From: Leptoclinus maculatus
Lineage: Eukaryota; Chordata; Actinopteri; Perciformes; Stichaeidae
Assembly (NCBI GenBank): GCA_032191485.1
Contig: JAVDOI010000043.1
Span: forward strand, 1 to 64,000
Direction of reading: 5' to 3'
Length of the DNA: 64,000 nucleotides
Shown here: positions 1 through 14,026 of the stretch, piece by piece
How the letters are laid out: every line of letters begins with the position of its first letter
Position numbering within the stretch: position 1 is the stretch's first letter
Program-made: the position numbers and the translations under genes
The notes under the pieces: model-generated
Seen by the model: only the letters and a program-made list of their open reading frames with translations
Databases searched by the model: none
What the model was told of the DNA's origin: nothing

Positions 1-21
1 CAGCCCTCTCAAAGTCTGATG

Positions 22-22
<1 letters not shown>

Positions 23-61
<39 letters not shown>
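23..61. repeat. (TG)n microsatellite
   Basis: About 19 uninterrupted TG units. Confidence 0.95.
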
Positions 62-64
<3 letters not shown>

Positions 65-2084
65 GTTTTCACAAACAGCATCAAAATACATGAGATCAGC
101 TCTCAGGCTTTGTTTGGCCCTGGCAAGGTTAGGCCAGCCTCATTCCAAATTTCCTGAGGGGGGAACAGAGAGAAAAACGATTCCATGCAGATAAATCACT
201 CGCAGCAGATCAAAAGACAAATCAGTGGCAAAGACAAAAGATGCTGACTTGCAGAGAACAATGGAGACAGGGAGACGTAGGTATCAGAGGAGCCGGCCCT
301 AAGATCCCCGGCTCCGCTCAATCAAACCTCCTAACTGGGGGTTTGCATACTAGGTCAAAGCAAACTCTGCTGCTGCAACAGAGAAAGTGTGTTTAAACTG
401 ATGTTGTCGGACTATATCTTGTTTTGGGGGCGGGGGGGGGGGGGCTCTGACTGTATAGTTTTGTAGAAGTACAAGTAGGGTTGAGTTTGAGGCTTTGCAA
501 AGTCATCTTCTAGGTTGGATTTAACAGCCACCCTGAGAGCGGGACAAAAGGAGAAGTGGGAGGAGAAGGAGAGAGAGAGAGGGTAAACTATTTGATATCG
601 AGCGAGTGGGTAGCTGTGCACACGCTCGCTCTGTGTGGTTTGATGTACGCGTTGGGCCCCGGCTTCCTACAGCTCTGCATCTGAGACGAGGAGTCGTGTC
701 CCCGCGCAGCCCTTCACGCATCGCGACCCACCGTCTTCTATTAACTCCCTCAATACGAGCAATAAATAAATATATGGAATCCACAACTCTTTATCATCCG
801 CTCGTCACTTTGGAGAGCCGAGGCGTCGTGGAGGGAAAGGGCCCCTTTGGGAAGCGCCGTGTGGGAGACGAGACCCGGCGGCGGCCCCTCACCAATATTC
901 CCTTTTGATCAAACTGCTTCACAGCTATCAGAGGAGGCCACGCGTCACGTTACAGCCTCTGTTCTCCGTTTTAAAAAACAATCCTCACAAAGGGGGGGGG
1001 GGGGGGGGGGTCATGTGAAAAGCACCTTGTGATTTAGCTTTAAAGCACATTTTATAATGTGGAGGACTAAATCATGTTCAAAAACGCGGTTCAGCACCAC
1101 TGACAGTCACTATTTGATCCCCTCCTCTGAGATCCACGTGTGATAACGCATCAATCTAGATCGAGGTGATATGAAAGAGAAATGTTAAACAGGCTTTTCC
1201 GAAGGGGGAGGAGCCGATGCATTTGAGATGAATAAAATTATATTAAAATTAACGTGTTGAGCTTCGGCACAATTGACCTGTGAAGTGTGCTTAACGAGTG
1301 AGACTGAAGCGAGTGGGCCCACAAAATCTGCCGAACTCCTCAAAATATGTCACACGTGCCTTGACGTCGGGCTTTATTCAAATATGGGATTGGGAGGGGT
1401 GGGGGGGGGGGGGGGGGGGGGGGATAAGGTCAAAGGATTTACCTAATAGAGTTTGATGGATGGTTAAGAGCCCCATTCAGGTGTGGTTAGGGAGAGAGGG
1501 AGAGGCGTTACAATATAGCGGTTGAACCCGAGCTGGGTCGCCCCCACGTTCCACACTCCCGCCGCTATCTGCAGTCCAAACAAGTGAGCCGTGATACCGC
1601 TGCTCTGGGCTGGAACGGAGGGAAAAAACAAGCCCGCTGCCACAACAAAGACAGGAAATTCAGCATAGATTCCTACTTCTCTCTTTTCTCCTGCCTCTCT
1701 ATACCTAACAATACTGGTAATGGAGAGAGAACAGTGCCCGGGGCTGGCAGAGACACCTGCGACATATTTTTCTCCCCCCACTCCGCCGCCAACACCCCCA
1801 CTCCCCCCCCACCGGCTCTCCACCACCCCCTCGACATTAAAGTCCTTCACAGAAATCAGAATTTAATAAATCACCCCAGAGCCTGACAGAGTTTATCTCC
1901 GGGGGTCGCCTCCACTGTGCGGAGACTCACAGACAGACAAAGCCCGGCCCGATAAGATGTGAAATTAAATACAGTTAGCAGTTTGAGACAAAGGAGGGAG
2001 AGTGTCACACCGAGCTTTGTGCGGCGTAAACGGCTGGCTGCTAGTCGGGGCGCAGACGTGCACGTGCGGGAGTGTGTGCACGAG

Positions 2085-2117
<33 letters not shown>

Positions 2118-3320
2118 ACGCCGCGGAGACAGCGGGGGTGATTCATTTCAGGTTTCCTCTCACATTTAGCCTCATTTGCATCATCCACTGTCAACATATC
2201 GCCTCTCCCAGATATGTTGAAGAGCTTTCATTAGACGTCCAGGGGATGACATCCTTTTTACCCAGACGCGCCATTATTAATCACTGGCTCCGCTCCTATG
2301 TGGACTCATCTCCATCACGGATCAAACGCTATCTGCCCGTGTTTCCTTTCATTCGGCAGACATCCCTGACATCAGCCATCACTACGGGCTAAAGGAGACT
2401 TATGGGAGCGTGTTGGGGCTCAGACGACCTTATGAATGCGGTACATAAGCATTTAGTACTGAGAGGATATAAATGTGAGGATTTGCTCGACGCCGGCAGG
2501 ATCTGTCGGGGCAAACCTAGCCGGCAGCCGAGCGCACATACTGTACAGCGTGCCGACTTGAGGGCTCTGTAAGAACAATCAGGTACTTAAGGAAAGGAAA
2601 CATGCAATATGAAATTGCTGCACCAGTGCAATGCTTTTCATGCGAGTATACAGTTATAATATTTGCAATTAGCTGTGGTCTCCAGTTCACATCAGGATAT
2701 GGCAGACCTCAGCTGTTCGAAGCAGATTTTTTCCCTTCCCTGCTCGGTAGTTAAGAGAAAGCACAGTCAGGTTTCCAGGGCCAAGCTGTGCGGCTTGTTT
2801 AATAGGCTTAGCCTGGTCGCCGGACCTGACCTTTCCCTTCCACAATACCGAGGCCGACGGGCTGGGGCCAGCTCTGGGAACACAATGACCCGCGGGTGAA
2901 GCCTAATCTCCAGCTCCATACCCTGCGCTGACCAGACGGCCCCCGTCCACAGCCTCTCCGCTGCTCCAACCGAAGTCTTCCTGCCGAGACAACGGTGCCA
3001 AGGAACTGTCACCAGGCCTGGCCCAGCGGGGGGGGGGGGGGGGGGGGGGGCGACCAGGCCCCTTTACACAGGAGCCCTTTGGGGTCCAGAGGCACCGGCG
3101 CTCAAGAGTGCCGCTCGGCGGAATGTGGAGAATGACAGGAATGCCGGGTGCCATCGTCGCATCCTGATAACATTCTACATCTAAGAGCACGATTAGCAGC
3201 CTCTGTAGTCGGCCCGTCTATGGGCGCGCTTGAAACAGACGGGGCTGCTGGTTATTGTAGGCCTGTCATTACAATGCAGCAGCTCGTCATTTCCAATAAC
3301 CCGATCCTGAACCTCCAGGG

Positions 3321-3321
<1 letters not shown>

Positions 3322-3355
<34 letters not shown>
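3322..3355. repeat. (CA)n microsatellite
   Basis: About 17 CA units in dach1 intron 1. Other similar short tracts lie at 2,087-2,115, 3,717-3,749, 4,468-4,502, 4,799-4,826 and 13,809-13,842. Confidence 0.95.
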
Positions 3356-3356
<1 letters not shown>

Positions 3357-3714
3357 CCATCAAATATAAATCGTGTGGCATCGACGCAAAATGATTATAC
3401 ATGTAACTTGAGGCACGGACGGTCCAGAGTACAGTGAGTGCAGCTCAGAAACATACGATCAACCGAGTGCGGTCACTAGTAGTGCGGTGGCCTTAGGATC
3501 CTACAGCCACACATTCATTTCATCTAAAGCTTTTAGCATCGTCTGGTTTGGTTTTCATCTAAATATGCATTAAGCATCCTCGTGGCCATCATCGATTAAA
3601 ATAAAATGAGCCTATCTGACATGCAAGAATGGGGAAAGCAAACAGCAGAGCTATGTGGAAAGGTTTCTACATATGTCAATGTCATGCATTTAAATGTGAA
3701 GAGCAAACAGTGCT

Positions 3715-3750
<36 letters not shown>

Positions 3751-4466
3751 GAGCCCAAAGCATACATAACACACGGAGCCCATTGTTGTGGCAAGAGCAT
3801 ATCAGATAAAGGAAGAGATAAAGAAATGCATCTGAACCCAAATGTATCCGTCGCTGCATTACTTCAACTTCCTAAGTGTTTGATCTGTGCCGGCGCTGAC
3901 AAGGCAGTTCATTCTTTTCCAAATATTTTATTTTTTGAGTTTGTTTTATTATTTTTTCCCCGTGGTTCAACTGATGGCCTGTGAAAGCTTCTTCTTTCTT
4001 CTCCGTGCAAGTAAACTACACAAAAGCCGTGTTTGATCTGTGAAACGCGATCTGTATTTCTATCATTGTCTCCCGTTCCTACTGTGGCATCTTAAAGGTC
4101 AGGAGTGAAAGGCCATTTGATAACTACAGAAAGACCTTTTGGGCTTTATTACGCCGCCTTTCATCTCCTTTTCCTGCGGAGGTTAAAACAAAGCAGTGTA
4201 TCCTTTGAAAAGAAAAGAAAAGGATAAAATGGATCGCTTTGGAGCCTCAAGCCTTCTTCTTTCCTGTCACTGGGAGATCCAGTGTACAAGGAAACCTCTT
4301 GTGGGATGTGTTTCTGAGAGACGAGTCTTCTTAGGCACAATTAGCATATGTCCTCTCAACCTTCCAGCAAACCTCTCAATGAGACCCTGAAATCCTATTG
4401 AGATATTATTACCGCTCAAAACAGGGCATTACACAAAACATCTAAAGCATGCAGGCTCATACAGGT

Positions 4467-4504
<38 letters not shown>

Positions 4505-4794
4505 CTCAATGACACCCACTTCCCGCTGAATATTCCTTTCTTTTTAATGGTAACCTTGGGAGACGGGCTGCACCGGCGCAACACTTAACAGCCACTAGTC
4601 TGAGAAAAATGTTTTTGATATGCTTGTGTCATTTAATCATCCGCCATTCTGCCGAGGCTGTGCGGGACAATTTTGCAGGATATTAACTCCCAACTAAACC
4701 CTGGCTTGTATCATTTGTGGGGCCAGTCAAGCAGGAGTCCCAGGAGGAGCGGAGACTTCCTCCTCACAGTCGTAGTAATCTAAGCCTGACTGGG

Positions 4795-4826
<32 letters not shown>

Positions 4827-5304
4827 GCCAATAGACAGGTAGAATGAACCATAAAGGGATAAAGGAATCAGGCACAAATGAAGAAGCTCCTTCACTGACA
4901 GTCACAGCAGTAAAAGGATGAGTGTGTTTGTGATCAGGTAACAACAACAGAACAGCAAGTAATATATACATATATATACATGTATATATGTATATATATG
5001 TAATTCACAGACGGACCAAATTACTTCCTTTTTCTTTTTATTTCCACACCAAAGTTAGAGATTGAAGAGCATTCGTAAAAATGTCACTTTAACGTGATCC
5101 ATTTGGACAGCTCACATTGCTTAATGGGGTAGGAAATTCATTTCTTTTTGCTGCTGTGGAACAGACATTGTGGATGATGTGATTCTATGCAAAATATATG
5201 AAGCCATTACTAGAAAAATGCATGAGTTTCAGTAGTTGGAGGGGTTGGGGGGGAGAAAAAGTATCTCATTGCACGGAGGCTATCCCTATTCTTTACCAGG
5301 GAGC

Positions 5305-5305
<1 letters not shown>

Positions 5306-5364
<59 letters not shown>
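5306..5364. repeat. (CA)n microsatellite
   Basis: About 29 CA units, the longest CA tract in dach1 intron 1. Confidence 0.95.
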
Positions 5365-5366
<2 letters not shown>

Positions 5367-5574
5367 GCAAAAGACAGCAAAGACAACTGATGAAAACCAT
5401 TTTTGTTCCATCACAAAGAACTAGGTCACCCTCTCATAATTGTCAATCATGCAATAAATCTCTCTGTGGCACAAATGAATACGGCATTGGAAATGAGACA
5501 AAGCTTATTGGCATGCTATGTCAGCTTGACTCAATTCATCCTCCTTTTCACACGAGACCATTCATATGTGAAGT

Positions 5575-5592
5575 TCTCTCTCTCTCTCTCTC

Positions 5593-5632
<40 letters not shown>
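5575..5632. repeat. (CT)n microsatellite
   Basis: About 58 bases of CT with one CCCC interruption; a second CA-type tract with GC interruptions follows at 5,795-5,844. Confidence 0.95.
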
Positions 5633-5634
<2 letters not shown>

Positions 5635-7715
5635 GCACACAAGTGAACGCGCTCACACACCACTGATGTGAGCGTCACTCAGGGGTTAATGGATGTGGAC
5701 AAACCATTTCAGCCGCTTTATTATCACAACCGTGTTTATTTCCATAGAGAACATGTCTCACTGTATTTTCTGCAATGCTGTGGAATTACTGAGAACACAC
5801 ACACACACACACGCACACGCACGCACACACACACACACACACACTGTTACAGAGCATTGCTTTTAAGGCGTTAGTGAACGCATGGACAGAGTTTTGGCGA
5901 CCTGAGATTACAATTAAAGGGATTCCAATCGCACAAACTTTGCTTTGCTGCTCCGTGTTTTCATGTCCATGACAACAAGTGTACGCTCTAGTTTTCTTTC
6001 ATCTCCAACTGAACTCTGACGGTGTCGATAATGCGTGAAACTGAACTCTGACTTCTGGGCTAACCTCACATCGCAGCCGGTGTGTGCGGTGCGGCGGTCT
6101 GTTTCCGTGTTATCTGATTGGCCCGGGAGCTTTGGCTTGACACAGCACTACAGCTCCCTCCGCCGAGGCTTGTGTCACGTCTCCGAGGACCCGACTGTCA
6201 CTCTTTAAGAGGAGGGTAATAATAGCCGGGCGCCACAGCAAGTGGTGGCACAGGCCATTTTAAAGAAACATCAGGGAGATGGTGACATTTGAGTCTACGA
6301 GGAGAGAAACCTAAGCGCTGCAACCAATAAAGGCTCCCACCAATATTCTCACTAGGGTTTTAAAGGGGGGGGGGGGGGGGGGATACAGAAGCAGAGAGAG
6401 GCTGAGAGGCAAAAGAGAGATGTCAGTGTTAGATGAAAATGTGTTGACCCGGTGATATTGATATCCCCCGCTCATAACCTCTACAGGTGTGCCCTGCCGT
6501 CAGGAAGCAGCCCTGGGTGTGGCCATCGCTATGGGTAACAGACAAAATTGCAGACCTTATCGTTTTACCACCGAATGAGCTGCCTGTCCGCTTCCAGCTG
6601 CTGACAGCTCAACTGATGCTGTGAAAACACAGCTACTGTAAGAACAGCCGTTCACACGGCACGGCTCCAACATTTGTATTCTTGCATATATACTGGGTTA
6701 GGTTGTTTAAAAAAAAAGCTAATATATAAGCTAATTATTTTTTCTAATTATTATTAGTTGACGGTAGGAACATTACAACTTCACACTTTTTTTTTTTTCC
6801 AGATTTTCTAATTTCAGAAATGTTCAGCTGACAGCGACCTTAAGATTAATGAGTGGATTTTGATTGAGCAGCTTTAGCGAGGCTAAAGGGATTTGAAAGA
6901 CAGATCTAGAACAATCTGATCAACGTCCAATGCTGTGGCGAGAACCACTCATTTAGAAATGACCTTTACATGTATGACGAGAACACGCTAAAGATGGAAC
7001 TTTGTAGAGATGTGAAATATGTGGAAAAAGGCAAATTAAAGAGGAATGACTTCCTTTGACGTTGTCTTTATAACTGTTAACTTATGACGGTTCAGCTTCA
7101 GTTTAAATCGTCTTTTACAGACACTCTGAAACCTGAATCAAACATCAAGAGTCTGAAGCTCCTGAAGCAGACACAAGAGAGCCGCTGAGTGTTCAGCCTG
7201 CTGGCTCAACAGGAACTCATTTTGTGCACATTGTTGGTTATAATCCGATGCAACAAATTGACTGCATAAAGTGTTTCTGGTGTCTAAGTGAATTCAGAAT
7301 CCACGTAAATAGCTGTGGGGCCGTTTTCTGAGTTTTCTTTTCCATCAGAAGGTATTGACTAAGCAGATGCTTTGAACCACCACAGAATGTGCTGCTAGTC
7401 TCAAGTGTCATTAGCTTCGGGGCTTTTCCAGCTAGCGCCAGGTAAAGATTAGATAACAATCAGCCCTTTAATAGATACTGTTGGAGGCACCGGAGCCGTG
7501 CCTGTGCTGTGCCGTTCATCTGAAGCTAACAACAGAAGAAGAGAGCGTGGAAGCCGATGTCATTTCCTCCCCGATTTCTTCCCTGTGATGTACCGCTGAG
7601 CCCAGCGAGCAAACGCGGCTGCTGTTAAATTACATGTAGTTGCTCCCTCCAACCAGTGTCAGTGTACAGTGTGTGTGTCTGTGTTGGTTCAGGTCCAACT
7701 AGGATTTGAAATGGC

Positions 7716-8260
7716 ACATTTCTAGGCAAGGCAAGGCATTTATTTGTACAGCACCTTTCAACAACAAGGCAATTCAAAAAGGTCGGAACGGTTCATAACC
7801 AGAGCAGCAGATCACACATGTACTTTGGCACCCGCACCACTCAGCGCTTCATAAGCCAACAGTGGTGTTTCTAAGATCAACTCTTGGCCAAACAGGAAGC
7901 CGGTGTAGAGATGTGAGAAGTGGACCGGTGTGGTCTCTCCTGGTCTCAGCGAGCAGCTGATCAGACAGCACTACAGCGCTCGAGATAGTGGACAGAGTGG
8001 ACTACTTTTATATTCTCAACAATCCTCCAACCATTGATTTGTTAAATGCACTCAATGCTTGAATGGGACCGTAGTCACTTGATGATATTGTTATATAAAT
8101 CTGTGTGTCATCAGCATAAAGATATTTAGCAGTGTGTAAGTGACGTGTGATGTGTACCTCCCACTAGTACCAGTACACGGAGATGTATGGGGTTCATTAA
8201 AGAAGAATGTACTAGAATATCTTCACGATATTCAGGCATCAAAAGTTTTACATGAACACA
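7716..8260. repeat. Degenerate teleost interspersed repeat
   Basis: Opens GGCAAGGCAAGGCATTTATTTGTACAGCACC..CAACAACAAGGCAATTCAAA, a widespread fish repeat signature, and continues with ACAGGAAGCCGGTGTAGAGAT and GTGTCATCAGCATAAAGAT, words I associate with the same family. Strongly diverged; class (LINE or SINE tail) not settled. Confidence 0.5.
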
Positions 8261-8849
8261 AATAGAGTGTCTTAGCATCTACTCTGCAATCGCCTGCTAT
8301 GAACACATAATAGCTAACTGAGTTATGTAATCTGAATAGCATGATATTGGACAAACATGCTCTTTGTTTAAAGGAAGGTGCATCTGCTCAGGGTGTTTCT
8401 TAACTTTCAGTCAAAGGAGAAGAAAAAGAAAGAGTTGTGCTCTCATAGCGTGATGTGCATTACTTCACCGACGTTCCTAAAAGTACAAAGGGCTTTTTGT
8501 CGGATGACATTCCTTTCTTAATATACTTCAATTATTAGGAGGAGTCCTTTGTATTGAGTGGAGAGCTCCGAAAACATTAACACTGGAGGAATAACATCTG
8601 CGTGTTGACTCAGGAGAAGATTCATCCCCGATAGCCTCCGCGAAAATGAAGAGAGGGGGAGAAAAAAACAAGTGGAGGAAATTTGTGGAATCCCATCTGA
8701 GATTGCTTCCCTGATGGATTCCTTTTCCTGTCAGCTCAGACGAGAAATGAAGCCGAGGCAAATTAACTCCTGATACAGCCACGCTGAATTAGACAGAGAG
8801 TGGGGGAAAAGAACTACACACTTTTTAAGGATTCCAGCCTTGTCATTTT

Positions 8850-9250
8850 CAATTTTCTGCTCTTTGGACATGCTTGTATTCAGATTCCCCAACATCTATT
8901 CGCCATATCAATCCTAATTAGACAATCTGGGCCCACGAAGGATGGGAGCGGGAGTTATTTGCATAATTTAATCATAAATACTCTGTGATACATATTTCCA
9001 AATGCATTTGTACAATTATCTTTTCATCCTTGGGGCAAAAGTATTAATATGATTAGGCAATAATTCTTTAAAAAAGAGGGGGAAAATAGGAAACCAGCAA
9101 GTGCGCACTCTTTTTTAAACTCCAGCTTTGGGCTATATGAAAAATTAATTAATTTCTGAGGAAAATCAATTTCTCTATGTGACCATATTAGACAGAGCCA
9201 GGCAAAGGCCTGCATTCCTTCCCCAATCAGAAAATCTCATCTGCTCCCTC
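8850..9250. promoter_or_regulatory. Candidate conserved non-coding block in dach1 intron 1
   Basis: Repeat-free, mixed-composition DNA with several TAAT/ATTA homeodomain cores and an octamer ATTTGCAT at 8,957. Appearance only; conservation not tested. Confidence 0.35.
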
Positions 9251-9479
9251 TAACTTCTGTCAGTAGCATTTAATATCCTGGTACGAGCGCCGGTGACTTC
9301 CGCCATGCTCCCTAAATGTGCAGTAATGTGAAGGAGCCCGCGAGTAAGGACGAGCCAGGGAGCTGTGGCTGTGGGGAGAAGAGCGGAACGGAAATCAGAG
9401 TGACCCAAAATCTATCGCCGGCCTGTCAGCCAATCAGTCTCCAGTGTAAAATCACCAGGTGAAATCGCCGTTAACAAGT

Positions 9480-9780
9480 CTAGTTTGATATGCCAGATAA
9501 GTCATATTGACAGATAGATTTTAAACAGCTTAACTCTGTTGTCTATAAGAATCAAAGCTAATACCCCTTTATGGTTGGCGAGCACAGTGAAAATAGGTCA
9601 TTTGAATATGCTGATTAGCGTGGACGGACCCGATGTCGACGTGTGATTTTGCACCATTTCGTTGGGGTAGAGGTATTAATTGGTACTTCAATAGCTGCTG
9701 CCGATACAGTAAAGGCATGCAAATAACACGGGAGCCTGGACAGCTAATGCATCCAACAGGCAAATTAACAGTGCCGGCCT
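9480..9780. promoter_or_regulatory. Candidate conserved non-coding block in dach1 intron 1
   Basis: Repeat-free block with AGATAAG-like and TGACAG motifs, ATTAGCG, and an octamer ATGCAAAT at 9,717. Appearance only. Confidence 0.35.
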
Positions 9781-12700
9781 CTCTTTGCCACGCAAACAGC
9801 CTCTAAATCCACAAAACCACATTAGAGAGTGTCAAACAAAGCCTCTGTAACGAGTCCTGGCTCAGCCTCATTGTTAGCGATTAAAAACAAAAAGAAGAAA
9901 ATGATCTCAAAAGGAAGGAAGAAGATGAATGATACGTTTGTTAACCGAGCTAGACCGTGGATTTTTTGGTTAAAAAAATAAGTTTTAATTTGCACTCGTT
10001 CCGGCTGAATGGAGTCAATAAAGCAATTCAGATTTTCAAGGAGACTATTTGTTTATAAAAAAACCACCTTGCTGCCATCTGCCAACTGCACAGTTGACTT
10101 GAGCACATGTACTGTACCTAATCAAATTTAGCAGAGCCCCACTGAAGGATTAAAAATGCAAAAAAAGAGAAAGAGAGAGAAGTTAAAATGCTTTTTTCCC
10201 TTCAATAAAGAAACAACACACAATACGAGGGCCAATTTGACTTTCAAGGAAGTACTTGAATAGATTTGGATTTTAAAGCGCTTTGTATATCCTCCTCTCG
10301 CTCCCTCTCGCTCCCTCTCTCTCCCTCTCTAATCAGGCATCTGTCACTCTGTTTTTGAAGTTATTATCGCCCGAGCTCCCTCTTGGATGTGGTTGCTGGG
10401 TGACGGGTGTCTTAGCACCCACTCTGACTGGGAATGATTTGAATGGAATCCAGAAATCTCCCCCGAGTACCTGTAAACACATCCGTGCCTTGTAGAAAAC
10501 AAATATATTATAAGAGAGAGGAGGGAGAGAGACAAGCTGGCACCCTCGGTGGCAGCTCACACTGAGCGCTAAACAAAACAATTACCGTCATTTGCAAATA
10601 TGTGTGTTTAGGCATAAACACTGTTGAAATAGGAACAAGAGAGGCGATAGCTCTCATAGCACCCTCTGTCATGTCAGTATCAATTAAATGTATATCTGTG
10701 AAAGGAGAAGTCGTACCACTGTGACCTGTCACATCGGGAGCGCTTCAGAGGGAGATCTGCTCCACTGCAACGAGCCGGGGAGGGAAAAAAAAATCTATTT
10801 AAGAAGGGCATGTAAGTGAAAAAGCCGTCCCGTTTCCCAGTGGTGGGACATTGTCTGGGGCGTGTGGTTAACCTTCAAGGGTAGACAATGATTGTCAATT
10901 AACTGCTGCATTTCTGCGCCCCGGCATCGGGTAGCCTGCCCCCACAAAGCAGACCAATGAGAGATATGCGATATCTCTGCACCCCCCCTCATCCACCCCA
11001 GTGTTATAATAACCTTTCAGAGAGTTCAAGTGTCACGCAGCAATAAGAACCTTTTCCATCCCACCACGGGGAGAATGAAAAGGAAAACAAGTAGCTGGAA
11101 CAGAGGGCTCCTGGAGGGCTCCTGGAGAGCCGGAGTCTTAATGTAGGGGAGATTACTGAACCTGGATCAGTCTGGGAGCAAAGAGCCAACACTACTAATC
11201 TGGCACGAGAGTCCTTCGGAAAATGAAGGGGTCAAAAATGACTGGATTCCTAGTGTGCTTAAAGATGAACAATAATTACTAAAATACCGTGCAGCTTATT
11301 AGGCAAAGCACAAAGTCCAACACTCACTGTAGAAGCAAAAGAAGAAGGATTAATTCATCACCATAATAAAGAAATAGCCCAGAATATCCTACACTGCATT
11401 TGTGAGCAGCGTTTCCCATTTAATGTGTTCAGAACGTGTTCTGCTAAAGTAAGCATGGCGGGGAACAATTTGGTCGGAGCTTGTTTGTGTCCACATCCAA
11501 AGTATAACAGCGGGATGCAGCGGTGCTCTGTGATGCTATTCACATTCACACTGTGTGCAAAATGAGAGCAGTGTTGTTTTAACACAATAGACCGTGGGAG
11601 GGGGAAAAAGAGCATGTGAAATAGTAAGAGCCATTGTAGAGGAGGCATTATTCACGTCATTGTTACCACTCTGCCTCTGTAGAATAAGAGTAGTGACATT
11701 GTGGTGATCGGGGCGAGATGAAAAGCTAAAGTGACCCGGGCAGCGCGGCTGTTGTTGTGTAACCCGAGCGGTTAACCGGTGGACTCGGTGTTTCATTTTA
11801 TTTTATTATACTGACAGCAAGTCGGTGCAAAGCCTCTTTTTTTGGAGAGGGGTAAACTGGTTTTCACCTGCAGGGCAACACGTGTCCTGTTTACTCAGAC
11901 TGATCATTTTGTCGGCAGCAATTTCGACGACAGACGGTGTAAAGCCCCCCCCCACACCCACACACATACACACACACACACCCTGCAAATAAAATCAACT
12001 CTTTTCTAAGTAACAGAAGCCTTTTATCCGGCGGATGCCTCGCCGCTCCGTGATGTAATTCTCCAAATGGGGCAGGCAGGCAGGCCGGGTCTGAGTGATT
12101 GATTTCAGCCCAGCACCGGGAGTACCTGGCTGCTTTCAGAGACAATTACGGTCCTGTCCATGTGCCCGTAATAGCCCACCACTTTAGCGTCATTAAAGCG
12201 ACGCGAGGCACTGCATTATCCTTTAACCCCATCGCTGGCCATCCCCCCATTGACAACCCGGAGAGTTCAACCACATACTTTGTCACCTGAAGCCCCCCCG
12301 CACCAGACTGGAGGAGAGGATCACTGCACCGTGTGTTTCTCTCTACAGAGGAGAGGGAGGAGGGGGGGGGGGGGGTTCTGCTCCCTCGATGCTTTATGTA
12401 AATGACGCCTGAGCGCCAAAGTGCACAGGTGAGCCGTTGAGACGATTACAACAGCAATCGAAATGTGGAGCTGAAGAGTGTTGAGGACGTTGTGTGAAGA
12501 GAGCATGAAGAGAAAATAAAATGCATGCTGCTAAAAAATTGAAATAAATGTACTGCACAAGGGAAAAGCTTAAGAATTAAAAGAATATGTCAGTGCGATA
12601 ATTTGCCTCTCTCTTCTGACCAGGCCCACTCTGCACACACAGCACTTCTTTGAGGGTCAAACTGTATCCAACCTCCTCACACAGACATCTTAATGGCACT

Positions 12701-13806
12701 AAATGGTCTGTGTGTGTTCAAGTTGTTTTTTCCCCACATGTACGTGGAATACTAAGCATGCATCTAAAAAGTCAGAATTGAGTTTAATCTCACACTATAT
12801 ATATATATTTATTTTTTAAAAGGCTGTATGCTTATACACCGAGATAACCAAAGTGACTCAAAGTGTTTATTGCTATCCCCCACACTGAAGTGAGCCTTTC
12901 CATCATATTTGCATTTCCAGCTCATTTCTGGGTAGCAGATCAATATGGAATCAATCATAGTGACAGGTGAGATGGTAAATTTGACCAGGCTGAACCATCC
13001 TGCGAGACTGAGCGATACATCAAAGCCAGGAGCAACAGGACGGTAAAAAATGGCTTTTAATCAAATATTGATCCTCACTTTAAATCACCCCCATATTAAA
13101 ACGTATAAACCTCAAAATATTTGATTTGGTAATACGGGTTAATGCATTAATTTCGCTTACTGTGTGTGAATTTCCTTGTTTAATATAAATCAAGGCTGTT
13201 TGATAAAAGGCACGTTCTAATGTGTGTGTTTGTGTGGCAATTATGCCGAGAATTTACAGACTTCATACACTCATACAGGAGTCGTGAGTGTACCGTTACC
13301 TCCTTTAAAAAATGTACTGGCTGTCAATACTGAGAAAAACAATTAACACACTAATGACATAATTCTGATAATCTGTGTTCGTCTTGTTTAAATTCTAACT
13401 CATAAATTAAATTGTACTGGCCCTGTGGCAAGGCCATATAATAATGCAGAACCTCATTTTCTTGCAGAGACAATTGTTTCAAAGTTTCCTTAAATTAAGA
13501 GGAATTACAGTGAAGCGAGGACCCGAGCAGAGGTCTGTGGTGGTATTCGTGACATCGCCTTTAGCCGTGGCGGCTCTACGCTTCTTCAAGTGTATTCAAC
13601 AGCGTGGTGGAACTCGGCCGTGGTGTAGCCTACATTATCGATCCACTCGTCCCGCTGTAGACAGGCGATCCATCATGGCACAAGCTTTGCCCTGCACGTG
13701 TTTAAAAAAAAAAAACTTTCACTAAACTTTCCCACTGATGGTGCGCTCCGGCCTCTCGCCGTCCGAACGGACACACCAGGAGCGCATTTTAGCAAACCAA
13801 CGCTCA

Positions 13807-13842
<36 letters not shown>

Positions 13843-14026
13843 GTTGTTTTTCTTAACTACGAATGATACGTTAATGTCATCGCTTGAATCACTTGTTTTT
13901 TTAAAAAAGAGAAAAATGTCTCCCCCTTCCTTGCTGCCTCGCCTTTACGCACGGCATGTCCGTAAAGACATTTACACCCAAAGAAGGAGAAAAAGTAAAT
14001 ACGCCGCACAAGAGCTGTCCGCTTAC

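Larger units (their letters stand above)
1..14026 (-). other. dach1: dach1 intron 1 (5' part)
   Basis: This stretch lies downstream of the dach1 exon 1 splice donor on the minus strand, so it is the beginning of intron 1; exon 2 is not seen and must lie beyond the left edge. No convincing coding exon is present. It holds about ten (CA)n/(TG)n tracts, several poly-G runs, a degenerate interspersed repeat at 7.7-8.3 kb, and AT-rich blocks at 8.85-9.25 and 9.48-9.78 kb that resemble conserved regulatory elements. DACH1 intron 1 is very long in vertebrates and known to carry distant enhancers; that part is established knowledge, while the enhancer status of these blocks is inference. Confidence 0.8.
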